Assembly: GCF_042453785.1 (NCBI RefSeq)
Contig: NC_091671.1
Location: forward strand, 30,781,001-30,845,000
Origin: Malus domestica
Taxonomy: Eukaryota; Streptophyta; Magnoliopsida; Rosales; Rosaceae
Direction: 5' to 3'
Length of the DNA: 64,000 nucleotides
Below, piece by piece: positions 1 to 12,800 of this stretch; the first letter of the stretch is position 1; each line of letters begins with the position of its first letter. Position numbers and translations under genes: made by a program. The notes below the pieces were generated by a model that worked only from the letters and a program-made list of their open reading frames with translations, was not told where the DNA came from and did not search any database.

Positions 1-805
1 TGCCTTGAGGCCAAGGACTTTTAACTGATCAGATTTACATGCCCGAGAGCTTAGGACTTAGATCTGGTTTGAACACTGACGATATATTCAAATCGGATTC
101 AAGTACTGAGAAAGCCTCTTAATAATCATGTTGCTAGAAATAACTTGCATATAACTGGAAGTATACAACATATTGAAAAGACAAAACTAAAGCAAAGAAG
201 GTCGGGCAAGGTTAAACCTTATCGGGTAAGGTTGCTCGTCTTGCAGGTCCCTATCTTTGTAGTTTTATCAAAGGTCTGAAAGCTTAGAGGGGTAGAGAGA
301 GAGATTACAAAAGATGAATCGATACTACAGCAAGGTTGAACAAGGTAGCAGAGTTATTACAAAAGGTTGAAGAGAGGGTTATCCCGAAAGGGATGGAGGT
401 TTATCCCGAAAGGGATGAATGCTGACTACAGCTTTGTTTTGAAGGAAAATCTGGCTTTGAGCAGAGTTTGTGCTTGCATTTGTTTGTTTGATTGAGTGTC
501 CTTAATCCTTAATTTTCTTTCTTCTTATATAGACAACTTGGCTTGGCCTTTAGTAGCAGCAGCTTTGCCCGAATGCGGTTTGAGTGTGATGACTCATCAG
601 CTATTTTACATGTAATGCCACCATAAAGTACTTTATGGGCTGTGTAGCTGACCAGCCTACACTACTTGGCCTTTGGGTAGGTAAGCAAGTGGTCTTCATG
701 AGCTGCATCAAGTCAGAAAAGGCCTTCTCCTGCCTTCTGGGCTTTGACTGGGCTTCGGCTATCTTCCCTTTCTGGCCTCCTTTTGGGCCAACTCCTTTCT
801 TGAGC
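1..805. other. No gene recognised
   Basis: I see no convincing gene. A short motif (tatcccgaaagggatg) is repeated twice near 380-420. A TATA-like site (ttcttatataga) lies near 522. Promoter-like composition followed by no ORF would fit an LTR fragment, but I found no partner or terminal motifs. The overlapping small ORFs at 601-828 have no recognisable product. Confidence 0.4.
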
Positions 806-1020
806 CCAAAGTTCAAGTTTTGATCCAAACAGATCCAGCACCTCTTTGTATCTCTCTATATCTTTGATCAACGAATTCAACGTTTCTAGCGTGGAATCGA
901 GACCTCCGAGCGGAGCTCTCTAAACATCATAGTCTTGTCTTTGACATCCTTAACAACCTCATACAGCACAGTAAGCAATGATCCTACAACAGAACCTGCA
1001 AAAAGCTCCCCATATGAGTT
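806..1020 (-). pseudogene. RPW8-domain gene fragment (NLR-type resistance gene relic)
   Basis: On the minus strand a short reading frame gives GSVVGSLLTVLYEVVKDVKD followed by KTMMFRELRSEV. After a one-base shift near position 890 it continues STLETLNSLIKDIERYKEVL. This matches the helical start of RPW8 domains found at the N-terminus of ADR1/NRG1-type NLR immune receptors: a glycine/alanine-rich membrane-proximal helix, the conserved VKDVKDKxMMF block, then LKSTLxxLxPLIxxIExxNxxLD. No NB-ARC or LRR follows. The frame shift and truncation make it a relic. The residues are read directly; the family assignment comes from memory of the domain. An alternative is a chance match, which I consider unlikely over two consecutive blocks. 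Confidence 0.6.
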
Positions 1021-1329
1021 GAATGTAAATCCTAGACATGTCAAATCCCATATAAATTGTAAATAAAGCTCAAAATTGATTTATATGACAAAATAAGTTC
1101 TAAAAAGAATCTACAACGTCAGAGTACCCAATCCAACTGTAAGAATAGAGGTTCATGTATTGCAGTACCTTCCATTTCACTTTGCTTCCGTACCACGCCA
1201 CTCCGTTCAATTTTCTCAGCAACCGGTTTTTTATTCCTGACATGAGGAGAGGAGAGAAGAGAAGAAGGAAATGAGGAGTGGGGAAAATGGGGAAGGGAGA
1301 AGTACCGGCACAAGGAAGATATGGAGGGG

Positions 1330-3664
1330 TTATAATGTGGAAATGTTCATTACTGTCGGTTAAAATCGACAGAAATGTTTTTAAAATAATAAAAACCGAC
1401 ATAAACTTCTCATTAATGTCGGCTATAACCGACAGAAAAAAAGGCGGCAAAAAACCCCCCAAAATTCCCTCTGAAAATTTTAAACTTCTCCCCAAATTTT
1501 AAAATTCCCCCAAAATTCCCTCTGAAAATTTTAAACTTCCCCCCAAATTTTAAAATTCCCCACCCCCGTAAAAAAAATTTGTTACGATTTAATAAATAAA
1601 TAAATAATATGTATTTAAATAGAATATGTTTTTAAAAATTAAATAAATAATTGTTTGGTTTAATAGATAATTTTTACAGCTACACTTCTCGACCCTATAA
1701 GAATGTAATGAATAAATTCGATCTTTAATTTAAAATATTTACACTAGTGGATACCACAAAATCTTATTTTATACTTAATAGAAGTGTAATATTAACTCTA
1801 AGTGTTTGTTTAATCTACCGTTTTGACGCAATATGCATGCTACGAAACTTTTTTCAACAATTCAACCGTCAAACTTATTTGTACACATCTGAGATTGCAT
1901 ATGTAAGAAATCGTAAAAAACAAACATTCAGAGATTACGTAACAGAACAAAAGTTTTCGACAGTTATAAACAAAAAATCACAATTTAACGGTTATTTTAG
2001 CTCCGATTTTGATGATTTTTTACAGCTACACTCCTCGACCCTATAAGAATGTAATGAATAAATTCGATCTTTAATTTAAAATATTTACGCTAGTGGATAC
2101 CACAAAATCTTATTTTATACTTACTAGATGTATAATATTAACTCTAAGTGTTTGTTTAATCTACCGTTTTGACGCAATATGCATTCTACGAAACGTTTTT
2201 CAACGATCCAACCATCAAACTTATTTGTACACAGTCCGAGATTGCATACGTAAGAAATCGTAAAAAACAAACATTCATAGATTACGTAACGAAACAAAAG
2301 ATTTCGACGGTTATAAACGAAAAATCACAATTTAACGGTTATTTTAACTCCGATTTTGATGATGTTTTACAGCTACACTCCTCGACCCTATAAGAATGTA
2401 ATGAATAAATTCGATCTTTAACAAAATCTTATTTTATACTTAATAGAAGTGTAATATTAACTCTAAGTGTTTGTTTAATCTACCGTTTTGACGCGATATG
2501 CATTCTACGAAACTTTTTTCAATTATTCAACCGTCAAACTTATTTGTACACACTTTGAGATTGCATACGTAAAAAACAAACATTCAGAGATTATAACAGA
2601 AAAATCACAATTTAACTGTTATTTTAGCCCCGATTTTGATGATTTTTTACAGCTACACTCCTCAACCCTATAAGAATGTAATGAATAAATTTGATCTTCA
2701 ATTTAAAATATTTACACTAGTGGATACCACAAAATCTTATTTATACTTAATAGAAGTATAATATTAACTCTAAGTGTTTGTTTAATCTACAGTTTTGATG
2801 CAATATGCATTCTATGAAACTTTTTTCAACGATCCAACCATCAAACTTATTTTTACACACTCCGAGATTGTATACGTAAAAAATCGTAAAAAACAAACAT
2901 TCATAGATTATGTAACGGAACAAAAGTTTTCGACAGTTATAAACGAAAAATCACAATTTAACGGTTATTTTAGCTTCGATTTTGATGATTTTTTACAACT
3001 ACACTCCTCGATCTTCAATTTAAAATATTTGCACTAGTGGATAATTTTTTATACTTAATGGAACTATAACATTAACTCTTAAGTGTTTGTTAAATCTATC
3101 AATTTGATAGGATATGCATTCTACGAAACTAGTTTCAACGATTCAACCGTCAAATATGTTTGTATATACTCCGAGATAGCATGTGTAAAAAATCACAAAA
3201 AAAAAAAAAACATTAAGAGATTAGGTAATGGGACCGTGAGTGAAAAAAAAATATTCACACCATTTGTTTATTTATTTTTAATCAATGTAACATTTTAAAA
3301 TAATAAAATAGTCAATTTCTGTCGGTTATAACCGGCAGAATACTAAAATAATAACCGCCAGAATCTAAAATAATAAAATAGTCAATTTATGTCGGTTATA
3401 ACCGCCACCATTAACTTAGAAACCGTCAGAATAATTTAAAAATATTACAAAAAAAGAGAATTCAAAAATACTGAGGGTTATAATAATTTTATGGCGGTTA
3501 AATCCGCCAGGAAAAATCCGTCAGGAATTTATGTCGGATATATCCGACAAAAAGTAACTTTAATCCGACAGTAAATAAATTATGTGTCGGAAATCTTTTA
3601 TCCGTCAGAATGACTTTTCTTGTCGTTTTTATTTGTGCCAGTAATGGGTAGTTTTGTAGTAGTG
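1330..3664. mobile_element. CACTA-type transposon relic (one terminus visible)
   Basis: The right edge reads, on the minus strand, CACTACTACAAAACTACCCA and so begins with the CACTA terminal motif (ending at 3664). It is followed by many short subterminal motifs of the type gtcggttataaccgacag and ccgtcaga in both orientations (1350-1440 and 3300-3620), as is normal for En/Spm elements. No transposase is present, so it is non-autonomous. The left CACTA end is not visible, and the left boundary given is where the subterminal motifs begin. The middle is taken up by a tandem array. Confidence 0.6.
1672..3030. repeat. Tandem array, about 350-bp unit, 4-5 copies
   Basis: The landmark tttacagctacactcctc recurs at about 1675, 2025, 2368, 2650 and 2995. 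The period is therefore about 345-350 bp, with one unit shortened to about 280 bp by internal deletion. Each unit also contains aagtgtttgtttaatctac and the ttcaaccgtcaaacttat block. The ORFs of 61-99 aa read through the array are repeats of one another and have no recognisable domain, so I do not call them genes. Confidence 0.85.
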
Positions 3665-3907
3665 ACGGTTAAATTTTGATCTATGATTTATATGATTATA
3701 GTCGTCAATTTCAAAGTTAAGCTCTTCATGAGAGTTGTATAGCTTGTCATTACGAGCGTTTATATATATTTTTTCTATATTTTTTACATTTCTACATTAA
3801 TTAAAAAACTATTAAAAACTTTACTTAAATAACAGTAGTGAGATAAATGAGAGTAAATATGTACCATTGGATTCTATTTCACTTATATTATTAGAATTTT
3901 TTTGGTA
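3665..3907. other. AT-rich spacer
   Basis: Nothing recognised between the CACTA end and the hAT-like element. Confidence 0.5.
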
Positions 3908-3915
3908 ATAGAATG

Positions 3916-4737
3916 TAGGGGTGGGCACTTAGAACCGAAAACCGAAACCAAAACACGAACCAAATCGAATCGCACCGAACTGTTTGGTTTTGCGGTTTTG
4001 AAACGATTTCAGTACTGAAACCGAACCGCAACATAGAAAATAGTTTGGTTTCGGTTTTAGCTTTTGAAAACCCCACCGAAACCAAACCAAACCGCAAAAT
4101 TAATAAACATTTAATTAAATGTCCACTTTAGATTTCATGTTTTAATTGGTTGTTTGTTAGAATCCATACATGTAGTATGGACCCAACCACACTAGAATAT
4201 CATCATTCATCACTTTCTTTCGTTCATTAACTCGAAGGACCTTTGTTATTTTATACCATCACACACACACATATGTACAAGGGTGGACAAATGTTGTTAT
4301 CAAGAGTCGAACAATGATCTAATGAAGTCCACTCATTTGAAGCATGATATCACATATTATAGTATGAAAGTTTCGCTCACGTTTAATGAATTCAAAGTTA
4401 TTCAACTTGTTTTATGTTATACCTTGGATGGGACACCCTTTTGTTGCACAAATATATTTTAACATCACAACTGCATGCAACATGCTAATTGTTTATATAA
4501 GAAATGTCTTTTTCCTATTGCTACTGGGAAATGCTTATTAATATGTCAAATTGCAAATTGTACATTTTTTCTTAAAATCCAAACCGAAACCATTTGCAAC
4601 CGCACCGAACCGAACCAAACGGTTTGGTTTTATTTCGGTTTTGGCTTCAAAACCGCACCAAACTGAACCGTAAAAAAATTCGGTTTCGGTTTTGGTTTCA
4701 CTCAAAACCACACCGAACCAAACCGTGCCCACCCCTA
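3916..4737. mobile_element. hAT-like non-autonomous element with AACCGAAA arms
   Basis: The ends are inverted copies of TAGGGGTGGGCAC, at 3916 and ending at 4737. They are flanked by an 8-bp near-perfect target duplication, atagaatg (3908-3915) and atagaacg (4738-4745). Eight-bp duplications are the hAT hallmark. Both arms (about 3925-4100 and 4575-4730) are low-complexity AACCGAAA/TTTCGGTT tracts in inverted orientation. The centre (4105-4570) is unrelated AT-rich DNA. No transposase is present. The ORFs over the arms are artefacts of the repeat. Confidence 0.75.
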
Positions 4738-4969
4738 ATAGAACGTGGAGATTATAATGGGAATGGAACGAGATCTTGGAAGTGAAAGTATAGACAGTAC
4801 AAATACGAGTCTAGCAAAGAAAGAGGCTAGAGCAATCAATTTAGGTAAGCGAAAATATACTTATAAGAAAATTGTGTTTTTATGTTTTGGATGTGAGAAT
4901 ATAGCATGTATATACTTATTTAGTATTATGTTTTTCATTTGATTATTTATTGGTTTAAAATATATTTTC

Positions 4970-5135
4970 CTTAACGGGTAACGGGTCGAATCATATTACC
5001 TGCTAATATTATCGGGTCGATTTCGAGTCGGATCATTTTACCTGTTTATTTTAATGGATGTTACACGATACGACCCGTTAAAATATCGGATATGACAAGA
5101 AAACAACACGAACACGAAAAACACAACACGAATCT
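4970..5135. repeat. GGGTCG-rich relic repeat
   Basis: Clusters of acgggt / gggtcg and the complement cgacccgtt flank an AT core, ending in strings of aacacgaa. The composition resembles the neighbouring hAT-like low-complexity elements. No clear termini were found. Confidence 0.35.
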
Positions 5136-5470
5136 CAGGTCTACTCTACACACAAAAATAACACACTCAAAATGCTCAGCAACATTATAAAACTTAATAA
5201 ATTATACGTATACAGTACTATATATGTATTTGGACATAACGTATAAAAATTTACTAACAGAATCAAGCTTAAATTTAACAAAAGAAGTAATTATGAATTG
5301 AAATAAAATGATATTATAGTTGTTAAAAAAATACCTGACCAATTTTTACAAATAGCATTATAAATTGTTAAAAAAAAATAACAGCATTGAAAAATCTAAT
5401 TACTCAGATTTGTAATTCTATTAAAACACATCATTGAAAACCCCAAGGAGAGAGGTGCATATTCCTAACT
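5136..5470. other. AT-rich spacer
   Basis: No gene or terminal repeat recognised. Confidence 0.5.
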
Positions 5471-5473
5471 AGG

Positions 5474-6250
5474 GATGAGCAACAGTTATGGCAGACGGGG
5501 AACCGCATTTATTTATCCATAACCGTTTATACTCATACCCGCATAACTATTTATCCATTGGGTAATTACCTAAACGGTTATCCTCATACCCATAACCGTT
5601 TATAAACGGTTAACCATCCCCATAACCGCGTACTCATTTAACCGTAACCGTTTAGTACCTGTTTACCCATTTACGCTTTTTTAGTTCCGTTTATCCTTTC
5701 TTTTTTACTATTTACCTCTTTTTCATCCATCTACATGTTTTTTTTTTTAAAACTTGTAAATTAAAAAAGAAAAAGTTGTCATAATTTTCTTGTTATGACA
5801 ATTAAATACCGTTATAGGTACATTCATTATACATTTTCACATTTTAATTTTTTTTAAGTCCTTATACCATAGCATAAACGCAGCTATTGATGCTATCGTA
5901 TAACGGTCTAGACTCTAGAGAAGCATAAAGGTTTCATGTTAGTGGTTTCCTATATTGTGGTCGCAGCAAGCTTCAGCAGTAAACATTTTCATGTCATTTA
6001 TCTAAAAGACATACATGACAATAATCAATATCTTCCTCCAGCGCCTGTCCCAAGCAGTTTTTCTGCATTATGTAGGACCGTATCTTGAACCCTAAAAGTA
6101 GAAGGTCGACAACAAAGTTGATAAAATATTGACAGCAATTACATATATAAAATAAATGGGTAAACGGTTACCCATTTATAACCGTGGTTAATACCTATAA
6201 CCACCAATTTAAATTTCATGGATAAACGGTTATATCCATAACTATTTATT
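5474..6250. repeat. AACGGTTA-rich inverted low-complexity repeat
   Basis: The left part starts tagggatgagcaacagtta and is filled with ataaccgttta motifs (5500-5690). The right part (6155-6250) has the same motifs in both orientations. The start resembles the TAGGGRTGRGCA terminus of the element at 3916, so a related hAT-like origin is likely. The right end runs into a (ta)n tract and is not defined. Confidence 0.45.
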
Positions 6251-6255
6251 TTTCT

Positions 6256-6290
6256 AAATATATATATATATATATATACACACGCGCGCG
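6256..6290. repeat. Simple repeat (TA)n then (CG)n
   Basis: The sequence is ta dinucleotides followed by cacgcgcgcgag. Ordinary microsatellite. Confidence 0.8.
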
Positions 6291-6919
6291 AGCGATCGTA
6301 ATCTTGATTCACCAACCCAGTAAAGTAAAATTATTATCTTGATTCGGTAAGCCATGAAAGTGAAAGCTTTGAATTCGCCACCCGATTGTTACTTTTTAAT
6401 CAACGACGTGGTATTGTTAACTGCTATTAGTCAAAAAAACAAATACTAAATGCAGGTGGCTTTTGACTATAGTGATGAAAATATATTGGATCTTTGCATA
6501 ACGATGTAGGTTTGAACTCAGTCAATAACCAATCTAACATCTAATTTAATAAAATTTATCGTTTTATAAAACAGAAAAATACTAAACTAACAGTGATTTT
6601 TACGTTGATTAATTCTTTATATATAAAAGTTAACTTTTGTAAATTTTTTGAATTTCTAATGGGAAAAGAACAATCTAGGCATTGTCATTTAACTGTTACG
6701 ATGAAATTTCAATGTTTTTTAGAACATACATGATGTTCATCAGTTTCTTTAAACTCAATTAGATACTTCAAATATTTTTTATTTGGCTAGTACTTTGTAA
6801 GGAAGATCAATGAGATGCAACTTGAAAAATAAATTATTCGGATTGTTGAGGTTCGATGTGATATAAGCCCCACAACCAATCCCTACTTTGAAAAAATGGA
6901 CATCCCTTCATTCGGAAAG

Positions 6920-7110
6920 TGATACTCTCCGGATCCCCTTCAACCAAATCCATCTAGGTCGGGATCCGGACCGTTGGATTTTGATCCAACGGTTACAGTT
7001 ATTATAACTTTTAAAGTGGCCCCTGTTTGTAACCGTTACATTAAATTTTAACAATCCGATCCTAAATTAGGTGGATTTAGTGGAAAGAAATCTGGAAATC
7101 ATCCATTTCC
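6920..7110. repeat. Foldback MITE-like relic
   Basis: Contains ctccggatccc and the palindrome ccgttggattttgatccaac within an imperfect inverted repeat. It resembles the better preserved foldback element at 16939-17137. Ends are not defined. Confidence 0.4.
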
Positions 7111-7135
7111 CCTTCCTTCAAAGATAGATACGATT

Positions 7136-8820
7136 GTTATCTTGATTCACCAACCCATGAAAGTCAAAGCTCTGAATTCGCCGCCCGATTGTTATCTTTT
7201 TAATTAACGTGGTACTGTTAATTGAGATTAGTGATTATGTTTTTTTTTTAATGTGGAAGTGATTTTTACGTTCATTATTTGTTTATATATTAAGGTTAGA
7301 GACTAGAATAATGAATATTTTTTTGGATACTAATTGCATCCCCACATATCCCTAATTGTAAATTATATCTTGTTTGAATAAAATCAAGAATCATAACGGT
7401 TCAATTTATCAATTTTTACTTAAAGATCATTCAAAAAATATCATTCGAATTGGAGATTGTTTTATCATCCCAACACATCAAAATAAATGTGGTTCATCAT
7501 AAATTTATTACTCGGTACCTATACTATCGTTAATTTGTTTTACACGTTTGAATGACTAAATAATTTTTTATTGAAATGACTTTCTATGGGGGTGACACAA
7601 GTTATTCGCAAGGGAAAAACCAGTTTATCCCTCCAAGAGGAGGAATGCAAGTATTACCCATATTTTTTTAAGCCACAAATTGGTAAAAAAGTAAGCAAAC
7701 TGAAAAGAACACCTCAACAAAACTATATAATTTTCGCTTAATGTCAAAATAGTCGATGTGTTATAGTCATTTGGCCAATTTAGTATTTGTGTATTTAATT
7801 TGGCATTTAATCTTCGCGTTGATCTTCGCTAACCAAGGACATTACATCCAATTTCTGTTAAAAATTCATAAAAATATTATAACCCATTATAGAAAGATAT
7901 TGTTCAATTAAGATAAAAAGAAATTTAATTTCAAAATGAAAAGAAAATATATTAAAACAACCCATTATACAAAGTTATCTTGATTCACCAACCCATGAAA
8001 GTGAAAGCCCTGAATTCGCCACCCGATTGTTTCTTTTTAATTAACGTGGTACTGTTCATTGAGATTGGTGATTATGTTTTTTTTTAATGTGGAAGCGATT
8101 TTTACGCTCATTAATTGTTTATATATTAAAGTTAGAGACTAGAATAATGAATATTTTTTTGGATGCTAATTGCATCCCCACATATCCCTAATTGTAAATT
8201 CTATCTTGTTTGAATAAAATCAAGAATCATAACGGTTCAATTTATCAATTTTTACTTAAAGATCACTCAAAAAATATCATTTGAATTGGAAATTGTTTTA
8301 TCATCCCAACACATCAAAATAAATGTGGTTCATCATAAATTTATTACTCGTTACCTATACCATCGTTAATTTGTTCTATACATTTGAATGACTAAATGAT
8401 TTTTTATTGAAATGACTTTTTATGGGGGTGATACTCAAATGAAGATTAAGAAACTAAAGGGTTCCAACTATAAATTTGTATGATCGATACACGTTATTCG
8501 CAAGGGAAAAACGAGTTTATCCCTCCAAGAGGAGGAATGCAAGTATTACCCATATTTGTTTAAGACACAAATTGGTAAAAAAGTAGCAAACTGAAAAGAA
8601 CACCTCAACAAAACTATATAATTTTCGCTTAATGTCAAAATGGTCGATGTGTTATAGTCATTTGGCCAATTTAGTCTCTATGTATTTAATTTGGCATTTA
8701 GTCTTCGTGTTGATCTTCGCTAACCAAGGACATTACATCCAATTTCTGTTAAAAATTCATAAAAATATTATAACCCATTATATTTTTCAATTAAGATAAA
8801 AAGAAATTTAATTTCAAAAT
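7136..8820. repeat. Tandem duplication, 838-bp period, two copies
   Basis: gttatcttgattcaccaacc starts at 7136 and again at 7974. Similarity continues through atcataacggttcaat, gggaaaaac..agtttatccc and ttaatgtcaaaat to the ends of both units. The second unit has a roughly 55-bp insertion near 8432. A partial third match lies upstream at 6305-6430. No ORF. The distal part of the second unit is also the left end of the larger P450-containing duplication. Confidence 0.8.
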
Positions 8821-9223
8821 GTAAAGAAAATATATTAAAACAAACCCACCCTGCCATCCGTCATGTCCTTAACCCAAATCCCAACCATAATCACACACGC
8901 AGGCAACTCGACGAACGCGTTTCTAGATCCACCAATCATTGCACGAGTGCCATCATCGTAGTCCTAAAAAATTTAATCATGACCTCCTCATCTTCAACTA
9001 TGTAATTAAAAAGCAGACTGCAATTGAGAGAGCCATATACTATCCTTTATCTTTATTTTAAATTTAAGTTACAAAAAAATGCATATCAATAAGAAATAAC
9101 ACATATAAGAGATAATACTTCAAATCTAAAAAACTATTAAGGTTGTGACACAGAAAAGAGAGAGGCAACAAAATTGGGAGAGGATAGAACATTAGACAAG
9201 AGATCGGGAAGTTGGGATGAGAG

Positions 9224-9481
9224 TGTTGTGGTCTATTTTATCTGACAGAGGGACAAGGGCCGGCGGCAGAGAGAGAGAGGAGAGAGATGTGTGTTTGTAG
9301 AATTGTAGGGGAATGTGTGTGTTGTTATCCCTCCTACATTGTGCCTTTATTTATAGTAGTAAAGGGAGAGAAGATATTCCTTCTCCTCCAAGTAATACAA
9401 GTTGTAATAGGAAAGGATAACTAGAATCAAATCTTATCTAGGATTTACACAATCATAATTAAACTAGGAATGTTTACAACA
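9224..9481 (-). repeat. Copia 3' LTR
   Basis: 258 bp, apparently identical to 15651-15908. In element orientation it begins TGTTGTAAACATTCC and ends ACCACAACA. Confidence 0.93.
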
Positions 9482-9497
9482 CTCCCCCTTGAGTGGG
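9482..9497 (-). other. Copia polypurine tract
   Basis: Read on the minus strand, the sequence directly before the 3' LTR is CTCAAGGGGGAG, a normal plus-strand primer site. Confidence 0.75.
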
Positions 9498-9898
9498 TAA
9501 ATACTCAAGGTAGATTCAGCATCATGCAAAAGTTGAGGAAGTCGACTCGTTGGCATTGATTCCAAGGAACAACGCTTATTCTCAATAAGGTAGGAACTTG
9601 CATAAGTAGTAAGTCTCACTAAAAAACCCTAAGGCTATGGCAAAAACCCAAGTAGGGACAAAATCCATAGTCTAAGGAAAAATGCGTGAGAAATGCAAAG
9701 TCAAAAGAAACGTCTACAGGACGTCATCAGGGATATGACCAGCCCAAGGTGGGTGCCTCGTTAAAACCTAGTTAGGTAGCAAAAACCCAGTGGGAAAAAT
9801 GCTCCTAATCGTAGGGAAAAAGAGTACATTAAGATCAAGCAAGTATCTAGAAGATACTCCCCCTGAGTTTGACATAATTCCAAAGAGAAATAGCAAAG

Positions 9899-12800
9899 TT
9901 ACAACTCAGAAAGTTTACGCATACCAATTCCATGAACAAGCTTCTGAAACGTCGCCTTCGGTAGTGATTTGGTGAAGAGGTCGGCCAGATTGTCTTGTGA
10001 TCGGATTTGTGTGACTTCAATCTTCTGATGCTCTTGTTGTTGATGTTTAAAGAAGAACTTCGGCGCAATATGCTTGGTGTTGTCTCCTTTGATGTAACCC
10101 TTCTTGAGCTGTTCGATGCAAGCTGCGTTGTCTTCAAAAATCGTCGTCGGGGCATTAACGGCGGGATGAAGATCACAGGAGCTTCGAATATGGCCCACTA
10201 CTGCTCTCAACCAAAAGCATTCCCGAGTTGCTTCATGTAAGGCGAGAATTTCAGCATGGTTAGACGAAGTGGCAACTAAGGTCTGTTTAGTTGACCTCCA
10301 AGATATTGCGGTGCCTCCAACGGTAAAGACATAACCCGTTTGAGAACGCGCCTTGTGCGGATCAGATAAGTATCCAGCGTCGGCATAACCAACAAGGCGA
10401 GAATCAACCCGATGAGCATAGGGTGCGGCATCACTCGAGGATTCGTAGGGATAGAATAAGCCCAAATCCGTAGTACCCTTAAGGTAACGGAAGATGTCTT
10501 TCACGCCAGTCCAATGTCTGCGTGTTGGTGCATTGCTGTATCTTGCCAAAAGATTAACAGCGAAGGAGATGTCGGGTCTAGTGCATTGAGCTAAGTACAA
10601 TAAAGCGCCTATCGCACTTAGATAAGGAACTTCAGGCTCCAAAATCTCTTCATCATCCTCCTTCGGACGGAAGGGATCTCGTTTTGCATCTAGCGTACGA
10701 ACGACCATAGGAGTACTCGAAGACTTCGCTTTATCCTCATTAAAACGGCGCAACACCTTCTGGGTGTAGTTCGATTGATGTACTAGGATTCCATCCGAAC
10801 AATGCTCTATCTCGAGGCCGAGACAGTATCGAGTCTTACCTAGATCTTTCATCTCAAATTCCGACTTCAGGTGCGAAGCAGTTCTCGCGAGCTCTTCAGG
10901 AGTTCCGATGAGATTCATGTCATCGACATATACTGCAACAATCGCAAATCCGGAATGTGACTTCTTAATGAACACACAAGGGCATAGTTCGTTATTCACA
11001 TATCCCTGACTAGTCAAATACTCACTTAAACGGTTATACCACATTCTTCCGGATTGTTTCAAACCGTATAGTGAACGCCTCAGCCAAATTGAGAGCGTGT
11101 TCCGGGGTTTGGAAATATTTGAACCAGTCAATGTAAGTCCTTCGGGAACTTTCATATAAATTTCCGTATCAAGATCCCCATAGAGATACGCGGTTACTAC
11201 GTCCATCAGCTGCATATCCAGTTTTTCGGAAACTACCAAACTGATAAGGTATCGAAAAATAATCACATCCATAACGGGTGAGTAAGTTTCGTCATAGTCA
11301 ATCCCGGGGCGTTGTGAGAAACCTTGTGCTACAAGACGAGCTTTGTAACGCACAATTTCGTTCTTCTCATTACGCTTCCGAACGAAAACCCACTTGTAGC
11401 CAACGGGCTTCACATGTGGAGGAGTAGGAACTACAGGTCCAAACACCTTACGTTTCGCAAGTGAATCAAGTTCGACTTGGATTGCTTGTTTCCAGTTTGA
11501 CCAATCAGCTCTACGTCGACATTCATCAACGGAACGCGGTTCAATGTCATCGCTCAACATGATCTCAGTAGCTACTACAAATGCTAATGCATCGTCGACA
11601 ATCATCTCATTTCTACGCCACACATCATCTAAGCTAGCATAATAGACCGAAATCTCACGATTCTCGGGAGGAGGATTCGTCTCTTCAAGGACGCTTCCAT
11701 AATCTAGAATTTCCTCATGAGTTGGGTAAAATGAGTAAGCGATAGTCGGATTCACGGTAGGCTCTTCAGGACCTTGTGCCGTGGTTTTCCTCTTCCGGGG
11801 GTGTGAATCCTTTGAACCAAGGGGTCTGCCACGCTTTTGTGTAGGGGCAGATGATTGGCTAGCCGCTAATGTACGTGGATCACCAGAATTGGCGTCCCGG
11901 GCTTCCAGGAGGGTAGTCCGTCGTACATTTGGTACATCCATCTTTGCAGGCGTATTCGCAGCTGGAATATGTGATCTTGTCACGCGCGCTAGATCGGTGA
12001 AAGCATCTGGCATGCTCTGAGCTATGCTCTGGAGATCTAATATGCGCTGCACTTCAGCTTCAGACTGAGCGGTGCGGGGATCTAAATGAGACAAAGTGGG
12101 AGTCGTCCACGATAATTCGCGTCGTTCATTAGGAACGTTGACGTTCTTATCTCCCCCTAATGACGGGAAGACTGTCTCATAGAAGTGACAATCCGCGAAA
12201 CGAGCGGTAAACAGATCGCCTGTCAAAGGTTCTAAGTAACGAATAATCGAAGGAGAATCATAACCGACATAGATTCCCATCCTTCGCTGAGGCCCCATTT
12301 TTGTACGTAAGGGCGGCGAGATCGGCACATAGACCGCACAACCAAAAACGCGCAGATGCGATATGTCGGGTTCGCATCCGGTGACCAACTGAAGGGCACT
12401 AAATGGTTGTGTCGCAACAGGCCTCAGGCGGACCAACTTTGCTGCGTGCAATATTGCATGGCCCCAAGCAGCGATCGGGAGCTTGGTACGTATGACCAAC
12501 GATCGAGCAATCATTTGTAAACGCTTAATGAAAGCCTCTGCCAGGCCGTTCTGGGTGTGAACATGGGGTACAGGATGTTCAACTTCAACCCCAACCGACA
12601 TGCAATAGTCATCAAAAGTTTTAGATGTGAATTCTCCAGCATTATCCAATCGAATAGATTTGATCGGATAATCAGGGTGGTGAGCCCTGAGCTTGATAAC
12701 CTGAGCCAACAGTTTGGAGAATGCAGCGTTCCTTGTGGACAACAAGCACACGTGTGACCAACGTGTAGAAGCGTCAACCAAAACCATAAAATATCTAAAT

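Noticed and set aside
601..828. Overlapping ORFs of 62 and 75 aa
   Set aside because: No recognisable domain, and they overlap on opposite strands downstream of an RPW8 relic.
1747..3298. Series of similar 61-99 aa ORFs as a small gene family
   Set aside because: They are the same frame read through each unit of the 350-bp tandem array, without a shared domain or promoter.
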